The notes: a model not told the origin generated them from the sequence alone. A stretch of 64,000 nt of DNA from Bos javanicus (GCF_032452875.1 NC_083868.1:34638537-34702536); one strand, 5' to 3'; shown: positions 1 through 12,211, numbered from the stretch's first letter. Numbers and translations are program-made.

Positions 1-1297
1 TCCCTCCTTTGTTTCTACCTTATAAACAAAGTTATAATTCTACAAATTTATCTTCAATTTTCAGATGCTTTTATGGGCAAGATTTTTGCCAAATGATTCA
101 TATCCAGAAATCAGAAAAGCATCTTTTTAACATACTTTTCTTTCTCTCTCTGAACTTTTATTAATTTTAATTTTTATTGTTTTAAATTTTTATTGCTTTA
201 AAGAAATTTTGGCACATTAAGGATATTACCCATTTATCTCTTACATTGTTTTCTGTATATTTTATCTAACTTATTCTGTGGCCTTTATAATTGTTTATAT
301 TTTGCTAAAAGTTGGATACTTAAAATTTATCAACTATATTTTTGCTGTGTGGCTTTTGAGTTCTGTTTTCCGCAATTCTAAAATAAACAACTAAAATAAA
401 ATAACCTTATATTTTTTTTAATGGTTTTAATATATATAATTAAATCCTTAAGCACTTATAATTTAAAGAGAGAATAAGTTTGTTGTACAGGTTTATTTTC
501 TCAAAAATAATTAGGCAGTTACCCTATACTAATTTTAATTAATCTGTTTTTTCCTCACTCAGCATACTCATTTTGCCAATAAGGAAGCTCTATAGAGTCT
601 GAAGTACTTAATATTATAGATAGTAATTAAAATGGGACTTAAAATCATCATATAAAATTTAGTCTTCTAACTACATAATTCTTCTATGACTTCTGTTAAT
701 ATAGTAAAAATTATTTTATTATCCATTCTTGAGATACCAAAAACTGTTTTGTTAAAGGCATTCCATTTTCTTTAGTGCCAAGTACTGATACTGGCAACAG
801 AATATTTGTGTGCATTTGTGTATGTTTGTAAATTAAATCTCAGTGAAGAATATCATAAAATTAATAACAGCAACACCTTTATTAAGCAGCAACAGAATAA
901 TGGCCACTATAAAAAGTGAGTGCAGACTGTATAAAGCAAATGACAGTAAAAAGATGTGAAACATATGTAGGAAAACTTTCATTCGCATTTGTTTGCTTAT
1001 ACCATAACTTTGAGTAGAGAAGTAGCTTTTAAAAATTGCAGTTTACTGTAACAGTGATGTAAAAATTCAACTAATTATATTACCACACACCCTCAAATAT
1101 AAGTGCACCCTGATTAAAATATAAAGAAGTTTGCCTTATTTTGTCTTATTTTTCTATTGATTAGTTACTTAAAGTTATGAAAATACCTCTAAAAATGAAG
1201 ACAGGAAACATTCAGATATATAAACATAAATAAGAGATGCTGTGCTCAATAACAGTGAAAAGTGAATTAAGGCAAATATGTAATCTGTGTATATAGT

Positions 1298-1312
1298 TGT
1301 GTGTGTGTGTGT
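1298..1312. repeat. (TG)n microsatellite
   Basis: About 7 uninterrupted TG units. Confidence 0.85.
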
Positions 1313-1623
1313 CTACTGTATTTCAATCAATTAGCATGTATTTGAGGTATGTAAAAGAAATTATAAAAACATTTCTATTCTTAAAAATAACAATACTTTT
1401 TCATGTACATAATATATTGATACCAGAGATCAGTAATACAAGTATCTATGACTCAATGTGTGGGAAAGAAAATGAAACTATAGATGTTGAGAAATGAACA
1501 GTCAAAAAATGGTGAAGCAAAATTGATATCTAGGTGATTTTTGTGCCCTTTGTAAATAATGTTATATCCAAGTTGATGTGTAAGTTATGGAAATAAATAT
1601 GATGTTTTAAATTAACTAAGGGA

Positions 1624-1644
1624 TGTGTGTGTGTGTGTGTGTGT
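1624..1644. repeat. (TG)n microsatellite
   Basis: About 10 TG units, a candidate polymorphic dinucleotide repeat. Confidence 0.9.
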
Positions 1645-1984
1645 ATAAAGTCAACGTATAAGTATTGTGGCCAACAACCTTATGATATAATAATAAACTT
1701 ACATTGCATTGATAATCTGATTTGCTAGCTATTTTGACCAAAAATACTTATTGACAGTCCTGTTATTTCCCTTAATTGTCAGATGATATGTATGTTTTTT
1801 GGAAAGTTTACATATAGTAAAGCAATAAAGTCAAGTTTAGTGTTCTTGCCATGAACATCAGAGCAATAATTTATTCTATGGTGGAGCCTGATAGAATCTC
1901 ATTCAGTATATCTTATTTTAAATGTAGTGTTTTGCAAAAAAGTATTGGGCTGAAGTGAGGGGGAGTTTCATTTCTGTCATTAAT

Positions 1985-2150
1985 AATAGCATGATAACTT
2001 TCTTGCTGGGTGATTTCTGACACTCTACCTAAGTTCTCTGAGCTTTAGCATTCTCAATTGTAATAAAGGGAAATGACTGTCCTCAACACTTACTTCTTAG
2101 ACTTTTATGAGAATAGATTAATAATTTGTAATATAACTTACAAATATGTA
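1985..2150 (+). repeat. MIR SINE, degraded
   Basis: The order of segments matches the MIR core and right half. A stretch like 'gctgggtgatttctgaca' precedes 'ctctgagctttagcattctc', then 'aattgtaataaagggaaatgac' and a TTAGA...TGAGAATAGATTAATAA tail. These correspond to the MIR blocks for the core, the CTCAGTTTCCTCATCTGTAAAATG motif and the GTGAGGATTAAATGAG motif. Many substitutions show great age. Confidence 0.65.
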
Positions 2151-3336
2151 AGATGTAAAGAGGGCATCACTAACCTTAATGTACCCTCTGCCCTTCCTCT
2201 GGATCTGTAGATACTGAGAAGCAGTTAGCCCTTTACGGGATCAGTGCAACTTGGTCCTGAATCTTCTATTCTACACTGGATGAAGCCTGGCTATTATTGT
2301 GGGGCATGGTGGACAATAACACTGTATTCAAGTACAGAAGTTCCAATATTCAAAGCTTCTTCTCAGACCGCTTTTCCTTTTGATGTTATAATAGTAAAGG
2401 GATGGGGGGGAAAGGGAAAAAATTTCCCAGAATTGTCAGTAATAGTTTTCAAAGGAAACAACAGTACAAAAGAGCAAAGGGTTTTGGGGCCTCCATTCAA
2501 GCACATACAAGCACAAATAATAAAAGATTAAATTTATCTCCACAGAGAAAGATGAAAAATTAAAATGAGGCAAAATTTGGAGAATAGAAATCGAAAAGCC
2601 AGAAGCATCCTTAAGGCAGTTAAACTAGAATACCTGTTATTTAACTCCTATTAAGAGACAAGACTCAGTACAATATTGATTCTCTATAAAGAAGCCTCTG
2701 TATTTTTAAGGGTAGGGGTGAACTATATTTTTGCACTTTAATCTTAAAACCATAATTTCTGATATATACTTAATGGAAGTATATCTTATAAAATTGAAAA
2801 TAAGAAGTACCAATAGTTTATAAAGAGATCTATCCTATAATGCTATAACACATAAGCCTAAAGGGTTTTATAATTTGAAAATCAAATACCAAGACCATTT
2901 TAAGCTTTCAATAAAAGGCATGAACATTTAATAGCATACTTTATTTATATTGAAAATTAGAGTATTAAAAACAATATTACTAAGTACCTATACCTCAAGT
3001 AGCTGCTTGAAATTACCTCCGTCAAATTATATTCACTTTAAAGAAATTAGTTATTATTTTCCACGTGTTTTTCAATAGATGTTTCAATCGGGAAACATGT
3101 TTCCAATGCCCTTATACCATAATAATACCTTCCATTTTTTTCAGGAAGTCTTTGAATAAGACTTCAGTTGGTTCAAAATAAGACACGATTCTGCCATTTT
3201 AAATTTCTGCTTTTTCTTATCCATACATATTTAATATGACTGTCTTACTATTACTAGTGCTTTCAGAATTATAATGCAATAATAAAAAAATCACATTATT
3301 TCCATTACTTGTAAATGTTATATCAGCATATGTTAT
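2151..3336. other. Unassigned AT-rich DNA
   Basis: No repeat family or gene is recognisable. A 95-codon frame (2244-2531) lacks any domain, signal peptide or codon pattern that would support it. A G-run lies near 2402-2410. Just before the following BovB fragment, 'tgttatatca' occurs twice in tandem (about 3317-3340). Confidence 0.4.
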
Positions 3337-3640
3337 ATCAGGTTATCTGGGTCATGAAGATCTTTTATGTATAGTTCTTCTGTGTATTCTTGCCACCTCT
3401 TCTTAATATCTTCTTCTTCTGTTAGACCCATACCATTTCTGTCCTTTATTGAGCCCGTTTTTGCATGATATGTTCCCTTGGTATCTCTAATTTTCTTGAA
3501 GAGATCTCTATTATTTCCCATTCTATTATTTTCCTTTATTTCTTTGCACTGACCACTGAAGAAGGTTTTCTTATCTCTCCTTGCTAGTCTTTGGAACTTG
3601 CATTCAAATGGATATATTTTTCCTTTTCTCCTTTGCCTAA
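3337..3640 (-). mobile_element. BovB (RTE) LINE internal fragment
   Basis: The minus strand encodes a decayed piece of the region between endonuclease and reverse transcriptase of BovB. Read on the minus strand it has the motifs RDLFKKIRDTKGT, GSIKDRNGMGLTE and KKRWQEYTEELY. These recur in the copies at 20910-23117 and 30389-32264. It has neither the 3' tail nor a 5' end, so it is an internal remnant. The open part is 62 codons (3333-3521). Confidence 0.9.
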
Positions 3641-3839
3641 AGGTTTTTTAGGCTGATTCTTAAAGATAAAATAAGTCTTATAGTTAAAATAGGGGGTTTT
3701 CACTACCATTTCTCTAATTTTTCTACATTGTTATCATGGATGATATATAAAACACATTTTTTTCCCTCATTGTTCCTCAGTTGTCTGTAGAATGCAACTG
3801 GTGTAGAATTCATTATGATTAATTAAAAATATTACCTTC

Positions 3840-5256
3840 TCTGTAAGTACCATTTGTTGAAAAGACTATCCTTTAAATATAAATTACCATTTTAACTTTG
3901 TTGAAATCAATTATTCATATATGGTGGGTCTTTTTTTGAACTCACCATTCTGTTCTATTCATAAACGAGTGTTCTTCAGCAATACTACACTGTCTTGATT
4001 ACTGTTGCTTTATAATGTCTTGAAATTGAATAGTGTGAGTTCAACTCTTTTTATTCTTTTATACATACATTTTATAATAATCTTTTTAAATATCTATAAA
4101 AAGTTCTGCTGGAATTTTGATTTGGATTACATTGATCTGCTGATGCTGCTGCTAAGTCGCTTCAGTCGTGTCTGACTCTGTGTGACCCCAAAGAATATTG
4201 CTATAATACTCTCAAGTCTTCCAATTATTAACTTAGTACATCTCTTCTATTTATTTGATCTTTGTTTTTTTTCACCTATGTTTTAGAGCTTCTATCAAAC
4301 AGATTCAGGCCACAGAGTGCTAGATTCATAGCTTAGTACCTTATTTTGTGGATATGCTCTTGTAAATTTTGATTTCCAAATGTTCAGTGCTACTAATTAG
4401 AAAGAACACTTTTGTCCTGTTAATTTTGTATCCTGCCATCTTGCTAAACTCACCTATCAGTTATGAATGTTTGGTACAGATTCCCTAAGATTCCATAGAT
4501 AATTATAAATTGCTACTGGAGACAGCTTTAGTTCACCTTTTCTAGCCTCTATTTTGTTAATTTTTCTTTATTTCCTTGCTGTGCTGTCTAGAACTTCTTG
4601 TATAATAGAATAGGAGGGGAGGGGCTAATTCACTGATTTTCTTTTTATTTTTTGTCTCTTCTCATTAGAAAATTTCTACTGCTTCATGTTCAGTTTCACT
4701 GATTAATTTTTCTTTCATCTTTAATCTGCTATTGAGGCCAACATTTAAAAATATTCAGTTATATTTACTTTTTAAAATTCTTATTTAGATCTTTTCTATG
4801 ATGTCCCTTTTTTCTGGTATGAGCTTCTACTTTCCATTCAGATGTGTTTATTTCATGGATTATGTGTTAAGAGTTCTTATAATATCTTTGTATGATAATC
4901 TCACTGTCATGGCAATCTTGGGTTGACTTTATTTTTTTGTGTTTTTACTTGGTGATGGATTAGGCAGTTTTTCCTTTGTTCCCTCATCCTTCGACTTTGG
5001 CATGTTATTTTGGATTGTACTCTGGACATTTGGAATATTATGTTGGTGGATCATGGGCCCTAATCAAATCCTAGTTGTTGTTATTTAGCAGATAGTTAAA
5101 ATAATTAGTTTCAGAAGGCAATGTCTATTTCATCTTCTGTGGGCAGAAGCTCCAATGTCAGTATATGTGTACATTCTACTATGTGTTTATGTCTGCCAGG
5201 GCATGAGCCATGAGCTACTCAGTCATTTATCTCTGACTGTAATATTTGGTTGGTGG
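3840..5256 (-). mobile_element. Old L1 (L1M-type), antisense
   Basis: Antisense L1 ORF2 text is recognisable, e.g. 'tactacactgtcttgattactgttgctttataatgt' near 3982-4020 and the 'ttttgtatcctgccatcttgctaaactc' block near 4424. From about 4640 the sequence resembles the antisense ORF1/5' part, including the 'gattgtactctggacatttggaatattatg' block near 5013. ORF2 3' text thus sits close to 5' text, implying a large internal deletion. It is heavily mutated, with no usable ORF. Assignment to L1 is firm; the subfamily is not determined. Confidence 0.7.
4142..4190 (-). repeat. BOV-A SINE fragment
   Basis: A short antisense piece starting with the (GCT)n tail and 'aagtcgcttcagtcgtgtctgactctgtg', typical of the BOV-A2 3' end. 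It lies inside the antisense L1. Confidence 0.85.
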
Positions 5257-5260
5257 TTTA

Positions 5261-5476
5261 TAGTTTAGTTTAGTTTTGTCACCAAGTCATGTCCGACTCT
5301 TGCAACCCCATGGATGGTAGCCCACCAGGCTCCTCTGTCCATGGGATTTTCCAGGCAAGAATACTGGAATGGATTGCCATTTCCTTCTCCAGGGGATTTT
5401 TCCCAACCCAGGAATTGAACCCGGGTCTCCTGCATTGCAGGCAAATTCTTTACCGACTGAGCTATGACGGAAGCCC
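5261..5476 (-). mobile_element. Bov-tA SINE, antisense
   Basis: An antisense Bov-tA: BovB-like tail (TTTAGTTTAGTTTTGTCACC) on the left, then the BOV-A body (CAGGCAAGAATACTGGAATGG). The tRNA-derived head is on the right, with 'gaattgaacccgggtctcc' as the complement of the B-box region and 'accgactgagctatga' as the complement of the A-box side. Two overlapping shadow frames of 72 and 67 codons come from it. A weak flanking match 'atagtt(t/c)a' may be the TSD. Confidence 0.93.
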
Positions 5477-7680
5477 ATATCATAGTTCAATTCTAAAATC
5501 TTTAGCCCTGTCTAACTAGCTGAGTATTTACCTTGGGGGTGTAGTCAGGCCCATGTATTAGATGATCATACACAGGATTAGGAAACCTGCTTCTCCAGCT
5601 CTCACTTCTTCAGTATTCCATCCACAATTTCCATTTTCCAGGTTCTCATATCCCAGCTCCTCTGGATGGAAAAACAGTTTCTCTCAGAAGTTTAGCCACT
5701 GTGCTATCACACAATTCCACATGACTGGGCCCATCCTTGAGGTATCAAATAATAAGAGCTAAATAGTGGTGATTCAGAACACAGGGGTTCTTTAGGCTTA
5801 AGATAAGTGTCTCCTAATCTTCAGGGTATATAGGAGGCTATGCCATCGTCGGCACAATAGCAGTATGTCTCCAGGGCTAGGGCAGATTTTAGAGCAGAGG
5901 TGGGAGGAGAAGAAAAGGAAAAAAAAGAAAAAAAGATTTTTCTCTCACCCTTGGGATCTCAAAGTCCCCTTTTCCTGGTCTTCTGGATCGATATAGGGGT
6001 CCCTTAAAGATTTAGTTCTCTGCCTGCTATGCAGTTCTGTAATTCAGGCCACACTCAGATTCAAGGTGTCCTGATACTCAGTCCAGAGCTTTCTCTGCTG
6101 TATCTCTTTTTATTATTTTCTTGGCCACTTTTAACTCCCACAGAAAGCCAAAAATAAAACTCTCAGGGTTAGTATATTAATTAACATATTTATTTAGAAT
6201 TTGAATATGGAATATGGTCAGGTTCAGTTTTCATTTGAAGGGTCTGACTAAGGACTTGCCAGTGCTGTAGCCTTGAATATAAAATCAAATGCTTATCCTC
6301 CAATTCTGTAGCTATGAACTCCTAGGCCATGAAAAACTGTGACTAAAGGATTTAACTAGTTATTTCCATTGGAATGAATAGATAACTCATCAGAATAAAT
6401 ATACTTGGGTTTTAATAGAAAGACTGTATTTTTTATTATCCTGTGTAGTTTTCAAAATTCTAACTTAGCTTCCTCTTTCTCTTATTATGCAGCTGGCTAT
6501 ATATTTACCCCCTTAAAAATCCTTGGCCATTTCCCTGAAGGGGATAGAGTCAGTGGACTGAATAGGATTAGCATCAAAAGTCACCACTGCTTTCCCAAGC
6601 AGAGTTTAAAAATAGGATCATTGAATAATAAGGGATTTAAGTCTCAACCAGGCAGGGTGCTGAAGGAAATTATTTGGATTTAGACCAATAGAGATTAGAG
6701 TGTGATTAGAAACTACCATGTTCTTTATATCAGATTAAGTGACTTGAAAGGGAAGACTTGCAGGAAAAGAAGTCAGGTCACAAAATTTTGCACCTGCTTC
6801 CTTAAATCAATCAGAGAAAAATCTCTCTTTCCTGGTACATTTCTGAGTCTGAGAGCACCGACTGAAGCAAACACAAAGACATGAAGCGCTAGAAGTGTTA
6901 CAGTGTAAGGCTGAATGAAAATTACCTTTGGGAAATAGCCAATATAGGAATCAAGGAACCAAGACAGGGAACCGATAATAATAACTTTTGTATAGATCTT
7001 TTATCGTAAAGAATCCCAAAACAATTTCCACAGAAGAAAATGCATCATATTCAACAGAAATCCTTTCATCCCTAGAGTGAGGCATTTCTATTTAATACAG
7101 AATTCTTAGCAGGAACAAAAAACGAGAAAAAAATTTTCTTCAATATAAGGTTAGTTTACATTGTTTACTCAACGCTTGGATGAAAGACAGTCCTTCTTTG
7201 ATTTGGCAAGGTATTTTGGGGAAGAAAAACATGCCCATATAAAATCACTTTAAAAATGTTTCTTAACAAAACTGAGGTAGATTTATATTGTCGATATTGG
7301 ATAGCATGTACCATTTAAGTAATAGAAAATATGAAGAAAAAATCATTTTTAAATTGTAAAACACTTTCCTTACATAAGTAAAACCTTCAAGGTTGGAACC
7401 TTGTTTTTACACATCTGTAGTGTTTCCTTTATTAAGATGGTAACAGTCTTGAAAAACAGTCTGTTCAAAAACTATTTGAGCTAGGGCACAAAAAATTCTT
7501 ATACTTTTTTTCAAAACATACATCAAGTTAAACTCACATAAGAACAGCTTTTAACTATATATATAGATATAGATATGCATGTATATGTATATATACATTG
7601 TATAATAAATATACATATATTGGTCAGAGATACTATAGTAATATAGTCAGTTACAGAGATTATGAGATTCTTCAACAGCT
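5477..7680. other. Unassigned; possible old L1 5' region, then AT-rich DNA
   Basis: The first ~700 bases directly follow the 5' side of the antisense L1 and could be its old 5' UTR, but I cannot confirm this. A purine-rich stretch lies at about 5905-5937. From about 6180 on I recognise nothing. Open frames at 6405-6683 and 6702-6884 have no domain support. An AT/GT-rich low-complexity stretch lies at about 7553-7612. Confidence 0.35.
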
Positions 7681-7682
7681 CT

Positions 7683-8050
7683 TTTTTTTAAAAGTAAGTT
7701 TGAGGTATAATTTATATACAAAAAGCTGTATTTTAAATGTATACAATTTGAGTTAGGGGAGAAGTGTACATACATGAAATCATCACCACAATGTATGCCA
7801 TAAACATGTTTTATGGCATACAATATGCATCCAAAAGTTTCCTACAGTCCTTTTTGGTTATTTTTTCCCTCAGTGACTATTTTGAATCATGACATTGTTT
7901 AACACTGAGATCAACATTCTTTAAAAGTGTCAATATGATATTAATATTCTATTACTTTTCAGTAGATAGTTATGGATCAGACTCTATATTGTTCCTCTTT
8001 CAGAGTACTGTTTCACTGAGGAGAAAATTTCACTTTTTCATGATCTGGTA
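7683..8050 (-). mobile_element. Old L1 3' UTR, antisense
   Basis: 'tgaggtataatttatatac', 'tttaaatgtatacaatttgag', 'catgaaatcatcaccacaatg' and 'ccaaaagtttcctacagtcc' occur in the order found in antisense 3' UTRs of old mammalian L1 (L1MC/L1MD type). It is highly diverged. Confidence 0.6.
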
Positions 8051-8137
8051 AGTGTCCTGAAATTACAGGGAATTTTTAACAATATCAAACCAAACACTGA
8101 AAATCAAATCCTGCTTTGAAAATATTTGTTCATCACT

Positions 8138-9492
8138 AATTTATTTCATTCTGATCCCAAAGAAAGGCAATGCCAAAGAATGCTCAAACTACTGCACAAT
8201 TGCACTCATCTCACATGCTAGTAAAGTAATGCTCAAAATTCTCCAAGCCAGGCTTCAGCAATACGTGAACATTCTGATGTTCAAGCTGGTTTTAGAAAAG
8301 GCAAAGGAACCAGAGATCAAATTGCCAACATTTGATGAATCATGGAAAAAGCAAGAGAGTTCCAGAAAAACATCTATTTCTGCTTTATTGACTATGCCAA
8401 AGCCTTTGACTGTGTGGATCACAATCAACTGTGGAAAATTCTGAAAGAGATGGGAATACCAGACCACCTGACCTGCCTCTTGAGAAACCTATATGCAGGT
8501 CAGGAAGCAACCCTTAGAAATGGACATGGAACAACAGACTGGTTCCAAATAGGAAAAGGAGTACGTCAAGGCTGTATATTGTCACCCTGCTTATTTAACT
8601 TATATGCAGAGTACATCATGAGAAACGCTGGGCTGGAAGAAACACAAACTGGAATCAAGATTGCTGGGAGAAATATCAATAACCTCAGATATGCAGATGA
8701 CACCACCCTTATGGCAGAAAGTGAAGAGGAACTCAAAAGCCTCTTAACGAAAGTGAAAGTGGAGAGTGAAAAAATTGGCTTAAAGCTCAACATTCAGAAA
8801 ACAAAGATCATGGAATCCGATCCATCACTTCATGGGAAATAGATAGGAAAACAGTAGAAACAGTGTCAGACTTTATTTTTTTGGGCTCCAAAATCACTGC
8901 AGATGGTGATTGTAGCCATGAAATTAAAAGACGCTTACTCCTTGGAAGGAAAGTGATGTCCAACCTAGATAGCATATTCAAAAGCACAGACATCACTTTG
9001 CCAACAAATGTCCATCTAGTCAAGGCTATGGTTTTTCCTGTGGTCATGTATGGATGTGAGAGTTGGACTGTGAAGAAGGCTGAGTGCAGAAGAATTGATG
9101 CTTTTGCACTGTGGTGTTGGAGAAGACTCTTGAGAGTCCCTTGGACTGCAAGGAGATCCAACCAGTCCATTCTGAAGGAGATCAGCCCTGGGATTTCTTT
9201 GGAAGGAATGATGCTGGGGCTGAAACTCCAGTACTTTGGCCACCTCATGCAAAGGGTTGACTTCATTGGAAAAGAGTCTGATGCTGGGAGGGATTGGGGG
9301 CAGGAGGAGAAGGGGACAACAGAGGATGAGATGGCTGGATGGCATCACTGACTTGATGGACGTGAGTCTGAGTGAACTCTGGGAGCTGGTGATAGACAGG
9401 GAGGCCTGGTGTGCTGTGATTCATGGGGTCGCAAAGAGTCAGACATGACTGAGCGACTGAACTGAACTGAACTGAACTGAATTTATTTCATT
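8138..9492 (+). mobile_element. BovB LINE, 5'-truncated, with 13-bp TSD
   Basis: A 5'-truncated BovB (8151-9479) covers the reverse transcriptase and C-terminal region and ends in the BovB tail of repeated CTGAA units. It is bounded by a perfect 13-bp direct repeat 'aatttatttcatt' at 8138-8150 and 9480-9492. This is the TSD expected from target-primed reverse transcription. Coding text is well preserved, so this is one of the younger BovB copies in the window. Confidence 0.97.
8229..9448 (+). pseudogene. BovB reverse transcriptase relic
   Basis: The encoded protein would be the RTE-clade reverse transcriptase that copies LINE RNA at a nicked target site. Three reading frames are needed: 8229-8444, 8342-8842 (166 codons) and 8863-9351 (162 codons), so at least two frameshifts break it. 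In the 166-codon segment the polymerase motifs are intact: FIDYAKAFD at residues 15-23 with its catalytic Asp, GVRQGC at 73-78, and the YADD box at 117-120. The 162-codon segment is the C-terminal part with the WTVKKAECRR region. The endonuclease domain is absent because of 5' truncation, so it cannot encode a working element. Long frames on the opposite strand (8808-9266, 9016-9348) are shadows. Confidence 0.93.
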
Positions 9493-9599
9493 TGATAGCA
9501 GCTTACCATAATAGAAAAAAAAAAAAAAACAAGAAAGGAAAATTGATTATGTTAGAAAAGTGCATAAGACATAGCAAGAGTCAAACAAAGTGCTGCTAA

Positions 9600-9791
9600 T
9601 GAACAGGGTAGAAGATGAACATTCCAGACAGAAGGAATTGTCTAAGAAAAGGCAGAAAAAAAAATGGATGATGTGAAGGCAGTAACAATTAGATGGTATT
9701 GAATTCTCATGGGTGAGAGTGAAGTAAATTCACAAATATGTTTAAATAATTCTCTTATCAAGGACAACCTAACTATAATGAATGAATTTCT
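9600..9791 (+). repeat. Left arm of a 192-bp inverted duplication
   Basis: This segment is about 90% identical to the reverse complement of 12212-12404. The longest identical blocks include 'agtaaattcacaaatat', 'ataattctcttatcaag' and 'cctaactataatgaatgaa'. Homology starts near 'tgaacagggtagaagatgaa' and stops at the T-run before the next SINE. The right arm lies next to L2-like sequence; this arm does not, so this one is more likely the copied segment. Confidence 0.9.
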
Positions 9792-9808
9792 TTTTTTTTT
9801 TTTTTTCT

Positions 9809-10019
9809 GGGGACTTCCCCGGTTGCTCAGTGGTAAAATAATCTGTCTACCAATGCAGGAGACATGAGTTAGATCGCTGGGACACAAAGGTCCCCTGGAA
9901 GAGGGCATGGCAACCATTCCAGTATTTTTGCTTGCGAAATACCATGGACAGAGGAGCCTGGCAGGCTATAGTCCATGGGGTTGCAAAAGAATTTGACATG
10001 AGCAACTAAACAACAACAA
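9809..10019 (+). mobile_element. Bov-tA SINE
   Basis: Sense Bov-tA beginning 'ggacttccccggttgctcag', with the tRNA-like head, the BOV-A body ('atggcaaccattccag') and a CAACAACAAC tail. It follows an 18-base T-run. Moderately diverged. Confidence 0.92.
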
Positions 10020-10039
10020 CGTGTTATTATTACTATTCA

Positions 10040-10345
10040 TCTTTAGGTTTATTTCTTTCCATTTTTAAATTAGGATTAATAATACTTACCTCATTGAATA
10101 TCTCTTCAAATAGATGAGTTTGCACATTATAATTCTCATAGTTTTTTAAACTATGTTAGCTAGTAAATCAGAGAAGGCAATGGCACCCCACTCCAGTACT
10201 TTTGCCTTGAAAATCCCATGGATGGAGAAGCCTGATAGACTGTAGTCCATGGGGTCACTAAGAGTCAGACACAACTGAAGTGACTTAGCAGCAGTAGCAG
10301 CAGCTAGTAAATAGTAAATAATGATAGAGTTTAATAAACGCTGCT
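10040..10345 (+). repeat. MIR SINE split by a BOV-A insertion
   Basis: 'aaattaggattaataatacttacctcattgaat' matches the MIR right half, and 'gtttaataaacgctgctatcatt' after the SINE matches the MIR 3' end. The SINE at 10169-10301 interrupts it. Age and short length keep confidence moderate. Confidence 0.55.
10158..10312 (+). mobile_element. BOV-A monomer SINE with 11-bp TSD
   Basis: A single BOV-A monomer (10169-10301), from 'agagaaggcaatggcacccc' to the CAGCAGTAGCAGC tail. A perfect TSD 'agctagtaaat' flanks it at 10158-10168 and 10302-10312. The target was a MIR. Confidence 0.95.
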
Positions 10346-11856
10346 ATCATTGTTTTCAATCTGTAGGAGGAGGCAGCATTTTGCATGGATCACTTTTAGT
10401 GAGACTTTTACAGATGCATTAGATTTAGGCATGATGATAAGGAATGGGGATACTGCGTGATGTGGAGTGTGTATGTCTATAAAGCCTGGGAATGGGTGTT
10501 TTTGTTTGGCTCACAGGGAGTTGCCAACGCTGACAAAGAATTATGAAGAACAAAATAAATTAGCTGTAAAATCTGATGATACAAAAATGCAAAGCTGTAG
10601 GAAGTCTTAAAAGTCAGTTAAACAGCTTAGATTATTCCCCATATTTTATTTAAATTTTGCTTTTGGGGAACTATCTTTTACCTTTGTAAAATTTCACATT
10701 TTTATTTAGAAAATACAATTTCAAATCTTTTCAGTATTAAATTGATTGGGGTGGGGGTGAATCGCCACTATGACAAAGGATTTAAGAAGATGGTAACAAA
10801 AAAGACATTCAAAAACAAAAGAAAACCTAGATCTGGATCTGAAAAAAACCCTTATACAATATGCAAAGTATTTAATTTGTGTTTGTTTAACAATAATTTT
10901 TGCCTACTTGGGACATTTTTCTATTCCTCCTAAATTCTTGGGCTGGCTGTTTTTTTTTTGATTAATGTTGAAAGGCTATAAAAATGACTTCTCTGGAAAT
11001 CTTGACTAGCTAGAAACCCAACTGTTTTACATGGCTTAGTTGCAGTTCTGCCTGGAGGCAAAGGATAGATAACCTGAAATAGAATAAGAGACCCAAAGGA
11101 GAGGATTAAGTCACTAGATTAGTGGTGACCATATGCTCCCTAGAAGGTTCATGAAATTGCTCATTTCCATGGGATAAGATATGTTTTTCTCAGTGGCCTT
11201 GAATTTTAGTAAGAGAACAAGGCCACCAGTTCTCTACAAAATGTCCATTAAAACCACTGGAGCAAGTAATCTTTCAAGGAGAATATTTTTGTTCCAGACA
11301 TAAAAATGCTCAATTATTAGAAATACTCTCCTCTCTCACCTTCCTGTTTTCCCTTTTCCCTCTTCCTCCCACTCCTTCCTTTCCTCTTCTCACTCCTTCT
11401 TTCTTTCCTTCCGAAAGTTTGAAAATGCTTCAATATTGTTCTTTCAGGTGCTATGTTTTATTAGATTGCTTAGGAGTCAGAGAATGTCCTAAAAGGAAAA
11501 ACATCTGTTTGAATTCAAGACATACTCTCCTACTTAACATTGATTCTTTTCTGTTAGTAAGGAAAGGTTTAAACATGAAACAAAACTGATTAAGTTACTT
11601 TCCTAAAAGTAATTCCATACTACTACAAAGTACTGCTCTACACTATATATCAGTAGTTAGAATACGGTTTCTAAGCATATTTTAAAAGTCTTCCTCTCTG
11701 TTTTTAATCTTTAACCTGAAAATAGAACTTGCTCTGCTTTTGCTCTTGCTGCTCTTGTATTTTTTTTATGAGACCATTAACTCAAAAGACATCAGTTCTT
11801 TTTTAAACTGGACAAAGTCAAAGCCAAAGGGGTTTTTATTTCACGTCGTTTTCCCC
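10346..11856. other. Unassigned DNA with a polypyrimidine tract
   Basis: No gene or repeat family recognised. A C/T-only-biased tract runs from about 11325 to 11414 (CTCTCC...CTTTCCTTCC). A 63-codon frame (10742-10933) has no support. Confidence 0.4.
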
Positions 11857-12146
11857 TTCTCTCTATTGCTGCTGCTAAGTCACGTCAGTCATGTCCGACT
11901 CTGTACGACCCCACAGACAGCAGCCTACCAGGCTCCGCCGTCCCTGGGATTCTCCAGGCAAGAACACTGGAGTGGGTTGCCATTTCCTTCTCCAATGCAT
12001 GAAAGTGAAAAGTGAAAGTGAAGTCGCTCAGTCGTGTCTGACTCAGCGACCCCATGGACTGAAGCCTACCAGGCTCCTCCATCCATGGGATTTTCCAGGC
12101 AAGAGTACTGGAGTGGGCTGCCATTGCCTTCTCCGTTCTCTCTATT
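11857..12146 (-). mobile_element. BOV-A2 dimeric SINE with 11-bp TSD
   Basis: A full antisense BOV-A2 dimer (11868-12135). The (GCT)n tail comes first, then two BOV-A monomers joined by the 'catgaaagtgaaaagtgaaagtgaag' linker, ending 'ccattgccttctccg'. The perfect TSD 'ttctctctatt' is at 11857-11867 and 12136-12146. Several CpGs remain, which suggests a recent insertion. Confidence 0.97.
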
Positions 12147-12211
12147 AAGTAGCACTAATTACTGATTCTGGTAAAGCATAATGAGTTAGTATTCTTGATA
12201 AGAGAAAAAAT

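Larger units (their letters stand above)
1..1984. other. AT-rich unassigned DNA
   Basis: I see no gene or repeat family I can name here. The stretch is strongly AT-rich with many T-rich and A-rich runs and two short TG tracts. A 66-codon open frame near 1297 starts inside the TG tract and has no recognisable domain. It could hold very old, decayed LINE sequence. Confidence 0.5.

Noticed and set aside
2244..2531. 95-codon ORF as a possible small gene
   Set aside because: No homology I recognise, no supporting signals, and it contains a low-complexity G-run; expected by chance.
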